A DNA stretch of 6,648 nt from Desulfobacteraceae bacterium (GTDB lineage Bacteria; Desulfobacterota; Desulfobacteria; Desulfobacterales; UBA11574). Under the pieces are notes generated by a model that saw only the letters and a program-made list of their open reading frames with translations, ran no database searches and was not told the DNA's origin. A program made the position numbers and the translations under genes. Of the stretch, positions 6,363-6,648 are shown piece after piece. Location: assembly GCA_013203195.1 (NCBI GenBank), contig JABMQM010000080.1, positions 1-6,648 on the forward strand. Reading direction: 5' to 3'. Within the stretch, counting starts at the first letter, position 1, and every line of letters begins with the position of its first letter.

Positions 6363-6416
6363 ATGGATGATCAGATTTTAAAGCGTGTGCTGTTTGAGTA
6401 TATTAAGGATCGTTAG
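6363..6416 (+). pseudogene. Truncated coding start in the left arm of the fold-back element
   Basis: An ATG frame encodes MDDQILKRVLFEYIKDR and then stops at TAG (6414-6416). Compared with the opposite arm, one base has been lost at 6413-6416; restoring it would continue the frame as ERT, as in the other arm. The start lies 40 bp inside the terminal repeat, where a transposase gene would begin. A transposase origin is inferred; the family is not recognised. Confidence 0.4.
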
Positions 6417-6456
6417 AAAGAACAGACGTATTGCCAAAAGCTGCCATCGCAAGCGA

Positions 6457-6561
6457 TCACGAGTCGTTCAGCAAAACAAACAATATTATTGTAAAAGCCT
6501 CTGTTCTTTCTTTACGAACCTTTATATACGAGTTTACACGGTTTAAAATATGATTATGCAT
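6457..6561 (-). pseudogene. Truncated coding start in the right arm of the fold-back element
   Basis: A 34-codon frame starts at ATG 6561, 30 bp inside the right terminal repeat, and opens MHNHILNRVNSYIKVRKERT. It aligns with the frame in the left arm (shared I-L-x-R-V, Y-I-K-x-R and, after a 1-bp correction, E-R-T). The last dozen or so codons run into the centre of the element and have no counterpart. It is probably the 5' end of the same ancestral gene in inverted orientation. Confidence 0.4.
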
Positions 6562-6591
6562 TGAGCGTTCTCACAGCGAAAACTCCCCGAC

Positions 6592-6648
6592 CCCTCGCTT
6601 AATTAAAAAATCGGAAACGGTTGTAAAGGTAAAGTCGTCCAATAAGCG
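6592..6648. other. Flank beyond the fold-back element, no gene recognised
   Basis: This short stretch reaches the window edge. On the minus strand a 25-codon frame is open from the edge and ends at 6571 inside the element; it could be the tail of a gene outside the window or chance. No motif is recognised. Confidence 0.3.

Larger units (their letters stand above)
6323..6591. mobile_element. Fold-back inverted-repeat element, MITE-like
   Basis: The outer ends are perfect 13-bp inverted repeats, GTCGGGGAGTTTT (6323-6335) and its complement (6579-6591). Similarity then extends inward: 6363-6426 matches the complement of 6561-6500 with a few indels, ending in a perfect 12-bp pair, AGAAAGAACAGA (6415-6426) with TCTGTTCTTTCT (6500-6511). 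Each arm thus contains the same decayed coding start. The roughly 73-bp centre includes small stems (ATCGC 6446-6450 with GCGAT 6453-6457; CAATA 6481-6485 with TATTG 6487-6491). No clear target-site duplication was found and no transposase is present, so mobility would have to be supplied in trans. The insertion-sequence family was not identified. Confidence 0.6.

Noticed and set aside
6571..6648. Minus-strand frame open from the window edge for 25 codons
   Set aside because: It is too short to distinguish from chance and ends inside the fold-back element.

Overview
The window looks like chromosomal DNA from a Gram-negative bacterium of moderate GC. It is probably a Desulfobacterota (deltaproteobacterial, Desulfobacterales-like) lineage. 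That placement is inferred from the protein style and from the many short degenerate repeats between genes; no marker gene proves it.

Three genes are solid, and all lie on the minus strand. Read in the direction of transcription they are: a small multi-pass membrane protein of the small multidrug export family (6308-5802), mutS for DNA mismatch repair (5187-2569), and a secreted AmiC-type N-acetylmuramoyl-L-alanine amidase (2483-405). mutS and the amidase are 85 bp apart and may be co-transcribed. The membrane protein gene is separated from mutS by about 614 bp of repeat-rich DNA and is probably an independent unit. A weak, orphan, basic 104-codon reading frame on the plus strand (56-370) converges on the end of the amidase gene.

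The amidase has a signal peptide, two near-identical 122-residue-spaced modules (TPR-like, about 69% identical, each with a conserved cysteine pair), an AMIN targeting domain and a complete zinc Amidase_3 catalytic domain. MutS has all expected motifs: the Phe-X-Glu mismatch probe, Walker A and B, a QLxLF sliding-clamp motif and a C-terminal oligomerisation helix.

The intergenic DNA is the unusual part. It contains (1) a 32-bp direct repeat with one mismatch, at 16-47 and 5208-5239, bracketing the mutS-amidase block; (2) a degenerate heptamer array that runs over the mutS stop codon; (3) two adjacent perfect hairpins with 3-nt loops; (4) octamer arrays forming an inverted repeat, followed by another heptamer array; and (5) a 269-bp inverted-repeat element at 6323-6591. 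The two arms of that element each carry a decayed copy of the same short coding start, facing one another, and one end sits 14 bp from the start codon of the membrane protein gene. No rRNA, tRNA or CRISPR array was seen. I see no convincing new multi-gene system; the best candidates for novelty are the fold-back element and the short-period repeat arrays.
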